Assembly (NCBI RefSeq): GCF_004404055.1
Contig: NZ_SOHK01000023.1
Coordinates: 1-64,000, forward strand
Source: Cryobacterium ruanii
Lineage (GTDB): Bacteria; Actinomycetota; Actinomycetes; Actinomycetales; Microbacteriaceae
Length of the DNA: 64,000 nt
Reading direction: 5' to 3'
Under the pieces are notes generated by a model. It was given only the letters and a program-made list of their open reading frames with translations, ran no database searches and was not told the origin of the DNA. Shown here piece after piece: positions 20,304-30,780 of this stretch; position 1 is the stretch's first letter, and each line of letters opens with the position of its first letter. The translations under genes were made by a program, and so were the position numbers.

Positions 20304-20375
20304 CATTCTAAAATTTCGGACCGGTCACCACATTCATGCCCAGGAGGCGGCCCGTGATGATCCGATCGGTTGAAG

Positions 20376-20768
20376 CTACGCCGTGACGGCGACCTTCGGT
20401 GCCGATGTGTCGGCGGGAAGGGCTGCCTTGGCGCTCTCGACGAGGGCGGCGAACGTCGCTGCCTCGTTGACGGCCAGGTCGGCGAGGATACGACGGTCAA
20501 CCTCGATGCCAGCCAGGCCGAGGCCCTGGATCAGACGGTTGTAGGTGAGGCCGTTGGCGCGCGACGCAGCGTTGATCCGCTGGATCCACAGGCGACGGAA
20601 GTCACCCTTGCGTGCACGACGGTCACGGTAGCTGTAGGTGAAGGAGTGAGTGAGCTGCTCCTTCGCCTTGGTGACCAGGCGTGAACGCTGACCGCGGTAG
20701 CCCTTGGCGCGTTCGAGAATAACGCGGCGACTCTTGTGGGCGTTTACGGCCCTCTTTACTCTTGCCAT
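20376..20768 (-). CDS. rplT: 50S ribosomal protein L20
   Basis: The 130-residue L20 starts [26 protein letters not shown], the family N terminus that threads into 23S rRNA. It is needed for early 50S assembly and in other bacteria represses its own operon. Family length is about 117-120; the extra residues are a C-terminal tail. AAGGA lies upstream of the ATG with a long spacing. It is the last gene of infC-rpmI-rplT and ends in a strong terminator. Confidence 0.97.
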   Translation of the reverse strand: MARVKRAVNAHKSRRVILERAKGYRGQRSRLVTKAKEQLTHSFTYSYRDRRARKGDFRRLWIQRINAASRANGLTYNRLIQGLGLAGIEVDRRILADLAVNEAATFAALVESAKAALPADTSAPKVAVTA

Positions 20769-20805
20769 TTTTTACAAATCCTTATTCGTTTACGAGGCTT
20801 GGTAT

Positions 20806-20992
20806 TTACAGACCGAGAAGCTTCTTGATGGTCTTCTGATCCGACTTGGCCAGCACCTGGTCCTGGTTCAAACGGGACTTGCGCTGCGTGCTCTTGACCT
20901 CGAGATTGTGACGAAGTCCGGCCTGCTGCTTCATGATCTTTCCGCTTCCGGTGACCTTGAAACGCTTCTTGGTTCCGGAGTGGGTCTTCATC

Positions 20993-21000
<8 letters not shown>
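20806..21000 (-). CDS. rpmI: 50S ribosomal protein L35
   Basis: The 64-residue protein starts [14 protein letters not shown], the invariant L35 beginning. I placed the start at ATG 21000, preceded by a perfect AGGAGG, rather than at an upstream codon. The start lies inside the end of infC, overlapping it by 8 bases, so its translation is tied to infC. Confidence 0.97.
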
Positions 21001-21619
<619 letters not shown>

Positions 21620-21907
21620 GCGTCTCTCCTCTTGGTTAACTCCGTGATCACAACCAGACAGCGGATGCCGACTGGGGACGAAGAGAGGAAAATCACGCGT
21701 TCTCCAGATCAATTTTTCATTGGACTGCAGAACACGACACCCTGTCTACCTTCGCTTTGCCACCTTCCCGGAGGAGGTGAAAACGCGACGGCGGAGTGCG
21801 AACTACCCGGTAACCTTAATGAAGCGGTATGCGCGGGTGGGAGATTCTCCACTTTCGTACCGAGACTATTGTCTCGGAACCGATGATGAGCCTAGCAGAG
21901 GAATGCA
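21620..21907. promoter_or_regulatory. infC leader and divergent promoter region
   Basis: This 288-bp region separates infC (minus) from the DUF1844 gene (plus) and contains no gene. It has the infC SD (GAGGAG near 21627-21632), a CGGATGCC octamer at 21662-21669, and a perfect small stem CCGAGAC-TATT-GTCTCGG at 21860-21877. A long infC leader is usual because the operon is often controlled by attenuation or by L20; I cannot show an L20-binding fold here. Confidence 0.4.
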
Positions 21908-22273
21908 GTGAGCCAAAGTTTTGAGCACGATACGGGTCTTGAGCAGAATGCGGCACAGGCGACACGCGACATCGCCGATGTGGCCGCGGTGGAGATCATC
22001 ACCACGGCCGCGGTGCACCTGATGAGTGCCGCCGCCGTGAAGTGCGGGCTCGCCGAAGATCCCGATGCCCAGATCGACCTTGACGAAGCCCGCAAACTCA
22101 TCACGGCCCTCGCCGGCCTGGTGACGGCCGCGGCCCCCGACATCGCCGACATGCACGCCCGCAGCCTGCGTGACGGCCTGCGTTCCCTGCAGCTCGCGTT
22201 CCGCGAGGCCTCCTTCGTACAGGACCCGATCGGCGAGGGCCCCGGCGAGAAATACACCGGCCCGGTCAACTAA
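21908..22273 (+). CDS. DUF1844 domain protein
   Basis: The 121-residue acidic protein contains the DUF1844 region (VAAVEIITTAAVHLMSAAAVKCGL), which is small, helical and of unknown function. It lies divergent from infC, a conserved position in Microbacteriaceae. The start is GTG at 21908 with AGAGGA upstream. It ends in a strong terminator. Confidence 0.8.
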   Translation: MSQSFEHDTGLEQNAAQATRDIADVAAVEIITTAAVHLMSAAAVKCGLAEDPDAQIDLDEARKLITALAGLVTAAAPDIADMHARSLRDGLRSLQLAFREASFVQDPIGEGPGEKYTGPVN

Positions 22274-22287
22274 CCCACTTCCCGACG

Positions 22288-22330
22288 AGCGGATGCCGCC
22301 GGTCACCCCGACCGACGGCATCCGCTTTTC
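22288..22330 (+). terminator. intrinsic terminator of the DUF1844 gene, built from the CGGATGCC motif
   Basis: AGCGGATGCCG (22288-22298) pairs with CGGCATCCGCT (22316-22326). Inside it CGGTC/GACCG adds five pairs after one mismatch, giving a 16-pair stem with a 5-nt loop. UUUU follows at 22326-22329. It also faces the convergent Nei gene. Confidence 0.85.
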
Positions 22331-22352
22331 GTTCCCCCGGCAGCAGCTCGAG

Positions 22353-23141
22353 TCAGGTCTGACAGTGCGGGCACCAGAAGGTGTTGCGCTGCTCGACATC
22401 GCTGCGGCCCAGGGTGCTGCGTTGTATGCGGGTGCCGCAGCGCCGGCACGCTTGACCGCTTCGCCCGTAGACCCACAGCTGGGCTCCGCGGCGCAGGTTG
22501 CCGGTGGTCGTGCGTTCGTCGCGGTCTTTGTTCGCCAGGAGCAGGCGCCGGGCCAGGCTCACGATCCCGGGTACGTCCGTGACCTCGGCCATGGACCGGG
22601 CCGGTAATAGTCCGCGCAGAAAGCAGAGCTCGTTGACGTAAACATTGCCGAGCCCGGCCAAGTTGCGCTGGTCGGCGAGGGCTAGGATGACGGGTTGTTC
22701 GGGCCGGGCAGCGAGCCGAGTGGCGGCCTCGTCGCTGTCACCCACGCTCCAGCCGGCATCGAGCAGATCGGGTCCCAGATAGCCGACCACCTCGGACTCG
22801 GCCCGGGTCGGAACGAGCTCCAGCACACCGAGGTCGAACCCGACCGCGACCCACTCCGACGTCTGCAGCACGATGCGAGCCTGGAACGCCGGCCGCTGCC
22901 ACCGTGTGTTTGGCCGGTAGAGGTGCCAGGCACCCTCCATCTTGAGGTGGGAGTGGATGCTCGTCTCGCCGATCCGGTGCAGCAGGTGTTTGCCGCGACT
23001 GACGACCTCGAGCACGCTCTGCCCCGCCAGGTCGACGGTGGCGAAAGCGGGTACCCGAATGTCACAGCCGGTCAGGATTCTGCCGCGCAGGGCCTGGTCG
23101 AGGGTGCGCGCCGTGCGGTAAACGGTGTCGCCCTCAGGCAC
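22353..23141 (-). CDS. Fpg/Nei-family DNA glycosylase (endonuclease VIII-like)
   Basis: The 262-residue enzyme removes oxidised bases and nicks the abasic site. It begins MPEGDTV, with the catalytic Pro2 and Glu3 after Met removal and the Nei-type GDT instead of Fpg's ELPE. The H2TH helix (NLAGLGNVYVNE) is present, and the C terminus has a four-cysteine zinc finger, CRRC then CPHC. It most resembles actinobacterial Nei2. The start is GTG at 23141 and overlaps the lhr stop by 8 bases, so it is coupled to the helicase. Confidence 0.9.
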   Translation of the reverse strand: MPEGDTVYRTARTLDQALRGRILTGCDIRVPAFATVDLAGQSVLEVVSRGKHLLHRIGETSIHSHLKMEGAWHLYRPNTRWQRPAFQARIVLQTSEWVAVGFDLGVLELVPTRAESEVVGYLGPDLLDAGWSVGDSDEAATRLAARPEQPVILALADQRNLAGLGNVYVNELCFLRGLLPARSMAEVTDVPGIVSLARRLLLANKDRDERTTTGNLRRGAQLWVYGRSGQACRRCGTRIQRSTLGRSDVEQRNTFWCPHCQT

Positions 23142-26100
23142 GCAGCCTCAGTCCTCTCGGAGTCTCGGTGAACCCGGCGGTGCGCAGGGCCGCACCCACG
23201 TCGGTGCCGATCACGAACACACCGTTGGCCGTTTCGACCGCGATCTTCTGCACGCGACCGGTCGTGACCAGGGCGGCCAGGGTCAGGGTGGCCGCCGCGA
23301 GCACGGCCTCATCCGTTTCGAAGGCGACCACGGTTTTGCCGCCACGCTCGACATAGAGCACGAGGGCACCGTCGACCAGCACGACGAGCGCACCCGCCTT
23401 ACGGCCCGGGCGATGGGTGGTGTCGCCGGGCAGGGTCGGCCACGGCAGCGCGGCGCCGTATGCGTTCGCCGGGTCGGTCGCGGCCAGGGCAACCGCGACC
23501 AACCGTTCTGTAGGGCGTTGCTTGCTCGACATATCAGACACCCCGGCAGCGAAGGTGCGCAGCCGGTCGATGGTGCCGCCGGTGGCGAACTGGGCCGCGC
23601 CGAGCCCCTCGATGAAATACCCGCGTCGACAGCGTGCCATTTCTTCGAACCCGGTGAGCGTGCGGTAGACGAGGGAGAATCCGCCGATGACGCTCTCGGC
23701 CATCACCGCCCCACGCGTGACGACGCCATAGCGTTCAAGCAGAGTCTCGCCCAGGGCGTGCGCGCGACGCGTGGGCGAGTCGTCGGCCACCGGCAGGATC
23801 GACCAGCGACCCGAGACCGTCGGTGGGCCGCTGCGACTGGGCAGGTTCGGCCGCGGCATCGACCGCCCGCGATGCAGGCGGGTGCGCGGCGCGGCCCGGC
23901 TCTGCCGGTGGGCGGTATGGCCGCCGGCCAGAAGCGATCGCACCGGGGCGAAGGTGTCGTTGTTGATCAGCCCGGCCCAGACCAGTTCCCACAGTGCCTG
24001 CACCAGTGCGGCGTCATCCTGACTGCCGACGGCATCCGCCAGCTGCCGAAAGAAGTAGGCGCCGCCGCCGCCCAGGGTAGCTAGGATCTCCTGCTGCAGT
24101 GGCGTCGTCTCTACGTCGATGGGCAGCGGCAGGGTGAGCTGGGCGGTCTCGGCGAGGTGCAGGCTGACCCAGCCGTCGTTGCCGGCGAGAGGTCCGGCGC
24201 CCGCCCAGAGCACCTCCCCCGCGTTGGTGAGTTCATCGAGCATTCCCGGCTGGTAGTCGCTGACGCGGGAGGGCAGAATGAGCGTCTCCCACGCGGAGGC
24301 CGGAATGCGCGCACCCTCGAGCTGCTCCACAACGGATGCGACGCCGTCTATTCCGCGCAACTTGCCGCCCACGTGTTGCCACGCCGGCAGGAACCGGCCG
24401 ATGGCCTGCTGGTCCACCGGTTCGACCTCGTGCCTCAGCGCCGCGAGGGAACGTCGGCGGAGCCGCCGCAGCACCTCAGCGTCGCACCATTCCGGGCCGG
24501 TGCCGTTCGGTCGGAATTCGCCGGCCACGATGCGCCGGGCGTCGGCGAGGCGGCCGAGGGCAATCTTTACGACGGCGGTGCCGAGACCGAACCGGTCGGC
24601 GACGGCGCTGGTGGTGAACGGTCCGTGCGAGCGTGCGTAGCGGCTCACCAGATCGCCGAGCGGATCCGCGACGGGTTCGGTGAACGCGGCCGACACCCCT
24701 ATCGGCAGGGGAACGCCGAGGGCGTCGCGCAACCGACTGGCGTCTTCAACCGCTGCCCAGCGCTGTTCACCTCCCATGCTCATGCGCATTGCGCGGCGCG
24801 CGTCGACGAGACTGAGCAGCGCCTGCTCGGCCAGGAGGAGTCCAGGCGCATCGGTCGCGGACGGCGACTCGGGCAGGAGCATCCGCTCGGCGACCTCGCT
24901 GGTGCTGAGCGGGCCGAGGGTGCGCAGCAGATCGGCGACGCCTTCGACCCCCTTGGCCAGGTAGTCGGGGGCGAGTCGTTGCAGTTCCCGGTCGGTCTGG
25001 TCGATGACGCTCGGATCGAGGAGTTCACGAAGTTCGACCCGCCCGAGCAGTTCGGCGAGCAGGCTCGAGTCGATCGCGAGGGCGGTGGCGCGCCTTTCCG
25101 CCAGTGGGGTGTCTCCCTCGTACATGAAGGCGGCGACGTAGCCGAACAACAGGGTGCTCGCGAACGGGCTGGCGGTGTCGGTCGTGGTCTCGACCAGGCG
25201 CAGTTCGCGCGAGGCGATCTGTCGCGCCAGCGCCCCGAGGGCCGGAAGGTCGTAGACGTCTTGCAGGCATTCCCGCAGGGTCTCGAGAATGATGGGAAAG
25301 GTGGGAAAGGTGCGGGCGACGTCGAGCAGCTGCGCGGCCTTTTGCCGTTGCTGCCAGAGCGGCGAGCGGGCACCGGGCTTGTATCGGGGCAGGAGCAGGG
25401 CCCGGGCCGCGCACTCGCGAAACCGGGAGGCGAACAGAGCCGAACCGCCAACCTCCTCGGTGACCAGCTGCTCGAGCTCATCGGGGTCGAAGATGAACAG
25501 TTCGCTGCCGGGTGGTTCGGTTTCGGTGTCGGGGATGCGCACGACGATACCGTCGTCGCTCGCGACGCAGGAACCGTCGATTCCGTAGCGTTCGCGCACG
25601 CGGGCCCCGACCGCGAGTGCCCACGGTGCGTGCACCGGCGCGCCGAACGGGGAGTGCAGCACGACGCGCCAGTCCCCGAGTTCATCGCGGAACCGTTCGA
25701 CCACGAGGGTTCGGTCGGTCGGCAGCTGGCCGGTGGCGGCGCGCTGCTCATCGAGGAAGGCTAGCAGGTTGGTGGTGGCGCGCGCGTCGAGGCCGCCAAC
25801 AGCGCAGCGGGCCCGTGCGTCGGCGGGTGGCAGGCTCCCGACCTCGCGTACGAAAGCACCGATGGCCTGGCCGAGTTCGGTCGGGCGGCCGAGACCATCA
25901 CCCTTCCAGAAGGGCAGCCGCCCCGGCTGCCCGAAGGCCGGTACGACAAGAACCCGATCGTGGGTGATCTCCTGGATGCGCCAGCTCGTGGTGCCGAGCG
26001 CGAACACATCATTCACGCGTGACTCGTAGACCATCTCCTCGTCGAGTTCACCGACGCGTTTGCCGGTGACCTGTTCACCACCCACCATGAAGACGCCGAA

Positions 26101-27789
26101 CAATCCGCGGTCGGGTATGGTGCCGCCACTCGTCACTGCGAGCCGTTGTGCTCCCGGGCGGCCCGTGAGCGTGCCGGCGTCGCGATCCCAGACGATGCGC
26201 GGGCGGAGTTCGGCGAACCGGTCGGAGGGGTACCGACCGGCGAGCAGATCGAGGGTCGCCTCATAGGCGGAGCGCGGCAGGGTCGCGAACGGCGCACTGC
26301 GCCGTACAGAGTCGAACCACGTTTCTACGTCGATGGGCTCGAGCGCGCAGGCCGCCACGGTCTGCTGGGCGAGGATGTCGAGTGGGTTGGTGGGCACCCG
26401 CAGCGATTCGATCGCACCGGCAACCATGCGTTCGGCGGCGACCGCTGCATGGATGAGGTCGGCCCGATGCTTGGGGTAGATCACCCCGCGAGAAATCTCA
26501 CCGACCTGGTGCCCGGCCCGGCCCAGCCGCTGCAGTCCGCTAGACACCGACGGTGGTGACTCCACCTGCACGACCAGGTCGACGGCGCCCATGTCGATGC
26601 CGAGTTCGAGGCTCGACGTGGCGACGACGCAGCGCAGCCGTCCCGATTTCAAGTCGTCTTCAATGAGCGACCGCTGCTCTTTGCTGACCGAACCGTGATG
26701 CGCGCGTGCGAGCAGCGGTTCAGCGCCCGCACTCTCGCCGCTGGCCCCCATCAACTCGGCCGGCGGGCGCACTGCCGGCGCGGCGCCCACCATGCTGAGT
26801 TCTCCCCGCGAATCGGGCACTAAAGTCGGCACCGGCACCAGAGCGGATGACTCCTCCCCGGCCAACCGTTCGGCATAGATCTCGTTGAACCGGGCCGTGA
26901 GCCGTTCGGTGAGCCGCCGCGAATTCGCGAAGACGATGCTCGAGGAATGCGCGAGCACCTCGTCGACTATGGCCTCCTCGACGTGCGGCCAGATCGACCC
27001 GGTCTGCGGTGCCGCGGCCGAGGTGACACCCTCGCGTTGCGGAACTGGCCCGAGGTCGCTCATGTCGTCGACCGGAACGACCACGCGCAGGTCGAAGCGT
27101 TTCAGCGCCGGCGGTGCCACGACTTGCACGGGGGCAGCTCCACCGAGAAAGCGTGCCACTTCGCTCTGCGGGCGCACGGTGGCCGACAGCCCGATGCGTT
27201 GGGCCGGGTGGCTGAGCAGGGCATCGAGTCGTTCCAGCGAGACGGCCAGGTGGGCGCCGCGCTTGCTTGCCGCCACCGCGTGCACCTCGTCGATGATGAC
27301 GGTCTGCACACCGCGCAGCGATTCGCGCGCCGCCGAGGTCAGCATGAGAAACAGCGACTCCGGAGTGGTGATGAGGATATCGGGCGGCGAGGTGACCAGT
27401 TTGCGCCGGTCGGCGGCTGGGGTGTCTCCCGACCGTACGCCGACAGAGACGTGCGGCGGCTCCAGGCCGAGCCGCTCGGCCTGGCGGCTGATTCCCACGA
27501 GCGGAGCGGTGAGGTTGCGTTCCACGTCGACGCCGAGAGCCTTCAACGGCGAAATATAGAGCACACGGGTGCCGGTCTCGGCCCCTGTCGTCACGTCGGT
27601 CGCCAACCGGTCAATTGCCCACAGAAAGGCAGCAAGGGTCTTCCCCGACCCGGTCGGCGCCACGACGAGGGCGTGCGAACCCTCAGAAATGGCATTCCAC
27701 GCGCCCAGCTGCGCGGCCGTCGGCGCGGCGAACGCCTCGGCGAACCAGGCCCGAGCTGCCGGGGAGAAGCGATTGAGAACGTCGGTCAT
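23134..27789 (-). CDS. lhr: Lhr-type ATP-dependent DNA helicase
   Basis: This 1551-residue superfamily 2 helicase has the length of actinobacterial Lhr. Motif I is APTGSGKTLAAFLW near residue 45, motif II DEVH near residue 168, motif III SATVRP, and motif VI LQRLGRAGHQVGE near 430. A winged-helix and the long Lhr C-terminal region follow. In mycobacteria Lhr is a 3'-5' helicase linked to repair of cross-links and other damage. Here it is coupled to a Nei glycosylase, which supports a repair role. A stretch of basic, low-complexity sequence lies around residues 1290-1320 between folded parts. Confidence 0.93.
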   Translation of the reverse strand: MTDVLNRFSPAARAWFAEAFAAPTAAQLGAWNAISEGSHALVVAPTGSGKTLAAFLWAIDRLATDVTTGAETGTRVLYISPLKALGVDVERNLTAPLVGISRQAERLGLEPPHVSVGVRSGDTPAADRRKLVTSPPDILITTPESLFLMLTSAARESLRGVQTVIIDEVHAVAASKRGAHLAVSLERLDALLSHPAQRIGLSATVRPQSEVARFLGGAAPVQVVAPPALKRFDLRVVVPVDDMSDLGPVPQREGVTSAAAPQTGSIWPHVEEAIVDEVLAHSSSIVFANSRRLTERLTARFNEIYAERLAGEESSALVPVPTLVPDSRGELSMVGAAPAVRPPAELMGASGESAGAEPLLARAHHGSVSKEQRSLIEDDLKSGRLRCVVATSSLELGIDMGAVDLVVQVESPPSVSSGLQRLGRAGHQVGEISRGVIYPKHRADLIHAAVAAERMVAGAIESLRVPTNPLDILAQQTVAACALEPIDVETWFDSVRRSAPFATLPRSAYEATLDLLAGRYPSDRFAELRPRIVWDRDAGTLTGRPGAQRLAVTSGGTIPDRGLFGVFMVGGEQVTGKRVGELDEEMVYESRVNDVFALGTTSWRIQEITHDRVLVVPAFGQPGRLPFWKGDGLGRPTELGQAIGAFVREVGSLPPADARARCAVGGLDARATTNLLAFLDEQRAATGQLPTDRTLVVERFRDELGDWRVVLHSPFGAPVHAPWALAVGARVRERYGIDGSCVASDDGIVVRIPDTETEPPGSELFIFDPDELEQLVTEEVGGSALFASRFRECAARALLLPRYKPGARSPLWQQRQKAAQLLDVARTFPTFPIILETLRECLQDVYDLPALGALARQIASRELRLVETTTDTASPFASTLLFGYVAAFMYEGDTPLAERRATALAIDSSLLAELLGRVELRELLDPSVIDQTDRELQRLAPDYLAKGVEGVADLLRTLGPLSTSEVAERMLLPESPSATDAPGLLLAEQALLSLVDARRAMRMSMGGEQRWAAVEDASRLRDALGVPLPIGVSAAFTEPVADPLGDLVSRYARSHGPFTTSAVADRFGLGTAVVKIALGRLADARRIVAGEFRPNGTGPEWCDAEVLRRLRRRSLAALRHEVEPVDQQAIGRFLPAWQHVGGKLRGIDGVASVVEQLEGARIPASAWETLILPSRVSDYQPGMLDELTNAGEVLWAGAGPLAGNDGWVSLHLAETAQLTLPLPIDVETTPLQQEILATLGGGGAYFFRQLADAVGSQDDAALVQALWELVWAGLINNDTFAPVRSLLAGGHTAHRQSRAAPRTRLHRGRSMPRPNLPSRSGPPTVSGRWSILPVADDSPTRRAHALGETLLERYGVVTRGAVMAESVIGGFSLVYRTLTGFEEMARCRRGYFIEGLGAAQFATGGTIDRLRTFAAGVSDMSSKQRPTERLVAVALAATDPANAYGAALPWPTLPGDTTHRPGRKAGALVVLVDGALVLYVERGGKTVVAFETDEAVLAAATLTLAALVTTGRVQKIAVETANGVFVIGTDVGAALRTAGFTETPRGLRLRA

Positions 27790-27844
27790 ACCGTCATTCT
27801 CACCGAAGCCGCCGACAATACCCTTAATACGCCAGACCCTCGTG

Positions 27845-28678
27845 CTACGCCGACGCGACGAGCTTGACCCGCAGCGAATCGACGCCGGCCGTGATGATCT
27901 CGTTCTCAGACCACCGGATGCCGAGCCGGCTCAAAATCGCGTCGAGATCTGCTTGGGTCAGCCCGTCGACCAGCTCGAGCTGCACCACGAGTTCGGGGCC
28001 GGCAAGCCGTGCCAGCGGATCACCGGCGGAGAGTGCAACGGTCAGGACCGAGAGCTCAGTCGCGATCGACGCCCGGAATGCGTCAGCGACACGGTGACTC
28101 GCGTAACTCGGTGTCCACGGCAAGGATTGGGCGATCGCCCACAGCGCCGGCCGCCGAATGACGAATTCACCGGGCGACGCCGGATCGAGAACTACGATAC
28201 CGGTATTTTCCTGCGCGGCGGCTAGGGCGACGCGTACGGCATCCGCTGGAATGGGCCGCGCAAGCGGGTTCCACGCGTTCATGGCGGCGGTCGAAGAGAA
28301 GGCGGGCAGCACGGTGCGACCGTCGGGGCCGGCCACGGTGATGATCGAGAGTTCCTGCATTTTATCGATCGTCTGGCCACGCGCGTTCAGCGCTGCTTCC
28401 CCGAGTTTGGTAACCAGCGGAATCAGCAGTCGGGAACCGCGGATGGCGTCGATGACGCTTTCTTCACCGGCCTCTCTGGCTTGGAAATGAGCGAGGGCCG
28501 CGGCGAGAGCGGCGGGAGCAGTCCCGTCGTCGCCGGCATCGAGGTTGGCTTCGAATCGACGGCCGGCCCAGGGCTGGCCAGCCGAGTCAGCGAGCTCGTT
28601 CAGTTCACCGGACTGGCCCGGCGAACCCGGCCGCCCCGAAGGATCGCCGGTGGAGCCGAGGTTACGCGCCTTGGCCAT
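27845..28678 (-). CDS. SseB-family protein
   Basis: The 277-residue protein has a disordered Gly/Pro-rich N terminus of about 50 residues, followed by an SseB N-terminal-like domain (SRLLIPLVT..., LPAFSSTAAMNAW) and a C-terminal SseB-like half. The family is widespread in actinobacteria and its function is unresolved. Its ATG at 28678 overlaps the hisA/priA stop by one base (TAATG), so it is translated from the his transcript. Confidence 0.8.
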   Translation of the reverse strand: MAKARNLGSTGDPSGRPGSPGQSGELNELADSAGQPWAGRRFEANLDAGDDGTAPAALAAALAHFQAREAGEESVIDAIRGSRLLIPLVTKLGEAALNARGQTIDKMQELSIITVAGPDGRTVLPAFSSTAAMNAWNPLARPIPADAVRVALAAAQENTGIVVLDPASPGEFVIRRPALWAIAQSLPWTPSYASHRVADAFRASIATELSVLTVALSAGDPLARLAGPELVVQLELVDGLTQADLDAILSRLGIRWSENEIITAGVDSLRVKLVASA

Positions 28679-29424
28679 TAGTCACCCGCGACGTCCAGGG
28701 CCTCGGCCAGGGTGAATGCGCCCGCGTAGAGCGCTTTTCCTACAATGGCGCCTTCCAGCCCCAGCGGCACGAGCCTGCGAAGCTCTTCGATGTCATCAAG
28801 GCTGGAGATGCCGCCGGAGGCGATGACCGGCTTGCGCGTGCGGTCGAGGACCTGACGCAACAGGTCGATGTTCGGGCCCTGCAGGGTGCCATCCTTGGTG
28901 ACGTCGGTCACCACGTAGCGGGCACAGCCGGCCGCTTCCAGGCGTTCGAGCACTTGCCACAGATCTCCGCCGTCCTTGGTCCAGCCGCGGGCGGCGAGCG
29001 TCGTGCCTCGTACGTCGAGGCCGACGGCAACGGCTTCGCCGTACTGCGCGATCACGCTGGCCGCCCATTCCGGGTTTTCGAGCGCCGCGGTGCCGAGGTT
29101 GATGCGTTTCACGCCCGTGGTCAGTGCGGCTTCGAGTGACTCGTCATCGCGGATTCCGCCGGACAGTTCGATCTTGACACCCTTGACCTGACGAATGACC
29201 TTCTTGATCACGCCGGTGTTGTTACCTCGACCGAACGCGGCGTCGAGGTCGACGAGGTGGATCCATTCGGCGCCCTGCCTCGCCCAGTCGGCCGCAGCGT
29301 CGACGGGATCGCCATAGTTCGTTTCCGTGCCCGCCTCGCCCTGCGTCAGGCGAACAGCCTTGCCGTCGGCCACATCGACGGCGGGCAGGAGGACGAGCCT
29401 CGGTGTCTTGTTGAACTCGCTCAT
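28678..29424 (-). CDS. priA: phosphoribosyl isomerase (HisA/PriA)
   Basis: The 248-residue TIM barrel isomerises ProFAR in histidine synthesis. [16 protein letters not shown] at the N terminus holds the catalytic Asp, and [16 protein letters not shown] near residue 170 holds the second. In actinobacteria that lack trpF the enzyme (PriA) also serves tryptophan synthesis; sequence alone suggests, but does not prove, that here. ATG at 29424 has AAGGA upstream. An upstream in-frame start was rejected. Confidence 0.93.
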   Translation of the reverse strand: MSEFNKTPRLVLLPAVDVADGKAVRLTQGEAGTETNYGDPVDAAADWARQGAEWIHLVDLDAAFGRGNNTGVIKKVIRQVKGVKIELSGGIRDDESLEAALTTGVKRINLGTAALENPEWAASVIAQYGEAVAVGLDVRGTTLAARGWTKDGGDLWQVLERLEAAGCARYVVTDVTKDGTLQGPNIDLLRQVLDRTRKPVIASGGISSLDDIEELRRLVPLGLEGAIVGKALYAGAFTLAEALDVAGD

Positions 29425-29518
29425 TGGTGTCCTTGATTGGTGCGGTCGCATGCTGCGGCCAATTTCATGGCAGGTGCCGGTGGTGATGATGCGGGTCGTG
29501 AAGTCTAGGCGCGCCTGA

Positions 29519-30151
29519 CTATTGGCGCAGCGTGCCGATCCAGTTCTTCAACAAGCGGATGCCAGCCTCCCCCGATTTTTCCGGGTGGAACTGGGTGGCG
29601 CTAAGCGGACCGTTCTCGATAGCGGCCAAAAACGGCGCCCCGTGTTCAGCCCAGGTCAACCGAGGTTCGGGAAACGGCGGCATGACCTCGAGCGTCCAGG
29701 ACTGAGCGGCGTAGGAGTGCACAAAATAAAACCGTTCCTCTTCGATTCCGCGAAAGAGCTCAGAACCCAGCGCGCTCGTGACGGTGTTCCAGCCCATGTG
29801 CGGCAGGATCGCGGCGGGAAGCTCGGTTACGATTCCGGGCCACTCGCCGAGGCCCTCGGTGTCAATGCCGCGCTCGACACCGTGTTCGAACAACACCTGC
29901 ATCCCCACACAGATACCCAGTACCGGGCGACCTCCGGCCAGGCGACGATCAACGATCTCGTCGCCGTGCACCGCTTTGAGGGCCTGCATCACGGCACTGA
30001 ACGCACCGACACCGGGTACGACGAGTCCGTCGGCTTCGAGGGCGACCTTCCGGTCACTCGTCAGTGTGACGTCAGCGCCGGCCAGTTCGAGCGCCTTGAC
30101 CGCGGAGTGCACATTGCCGGTGCCGTAGTCGAATACGACAACCCTGGTCAC
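29519..30151 (-). CDS. hisH: imidazole glycerol phosphate synthase, glutaminase subunit
   Basis: HisH supplies ammonia to HisF. The 210-residue class I glutaminase has the nucleophile in [13 protein letters not shown] (Cys near residue 82) and the His/Glu pair in [11 protein letters not shown] near the C terminus. Its start is GTG at 30151, overlapping the hisB stop as GTGA. hisF is not in this window. Confidence 0.96.
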   Translation of the reverse strand: MTRVVVFDYGTGNVHSAVKALELAGADVTLTSDRKVALEADGLVVPGVGAFSAVMQALKAVHGDEIVDRRLAGGRPVLGICVGMQVLFEHGVERGIDTEGLGEWPGIVTELPAAILPHMGWNTVTSALGSELFRGIEEERFYFVHSYAAQSWTLEVMPPFPEPRLTWAEHGAPFLAAIENGPLSATQFHPEKSGEAGIRLLKNWIGTLRQ

Positions 30152-30771
30152 AAGGCCCCCTTGGTCGAAGGGATGCCGTGCACGAGCGGATCGAGGGCTT
30201 TCGCGAGGCGGAACGCACGGGCGAAGGCCTTGAACTCGGCTTCGGCGATGTGGTGGGGGTCGCGACCGCCCAACAGGGTGACGTGCACGGTCAACCCGGC
30301 GTGGAAGGTGATGGCTTCGAAAACGTGACGAACCATGGAACCGGTGAAGTGACCGCCGATGAGGTGAAATTCGAAGCCAGCCGGTTCGCCGGTGTGCACG
30401 AGATACGGGCGGCCAGAGATGTCGACGACTGCCTGCGCGAGCGCTTCATCGAGCGGTACCAGGGCGTCACCGTAGCGGGAAATGCCCGACTTGTCGCCGA
30501 GGGCCTGGCGGATAGCCTGTCCGAGCACTATTCCCACGTCTTCAACGGTGTGGTGCACGTCGATTTCGATGTCGCCGGTGGCGCGCACTGTGAGATCGGT
30601 CAGTGAGTGTTTTGCGAAGGCCGTCAAGAGGTGGTCATAGAACGGAACCGAGGTGTGGATGTCGCTGACACCGGTGCCATCCAGGTTCAACGAGAGATCA
30701 ATGCTCGATTCACTCGTCTCCCGTTGCAGGTGTGCGACGCGGGGCGCGGACGTGCCAACAGATGAGCTCAT
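30148..30771 (-). CDS. hisB: imidazoleglycerol-phosphate dehydratase
   Basis: The 207-residue enzyme dehydrates imidazoleglycerol phosphate. Metal-binding motifs are present: DVHHTVED near residue 73 and [16 protein letters not shown] near 170, with YDHLL and HLIGGHF between. It is the monofunctional actinobacterial type without a phosphatase domain. It follows hisC by nine bases and has no clear SD; TAAGCT, whose first three bases are the hisC stop, lies six bases before its ATG. Confidence 0.96.
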   Translation of the reverse strand: MSSSVGTSAPRVAHLQRETSESSIDLSLNLDGTGVSDIHTSVPFYDHLLTAFAKHSLTDLTVRATGDIEIDVHHTVEDVGIVLGQAIRQALGDKSGISRYGDALVPLDEALAQAVVDISGRPYLVHTGEPAGFEFHLIGGHFTGSMVRHVFEAITFHAGLTVHVTLLGGRDPHHIAEAEFKAFARAFRLAKALDPLVHGIPSTKGAL

Positions 30772-30780
30772 ACCGCTAGC

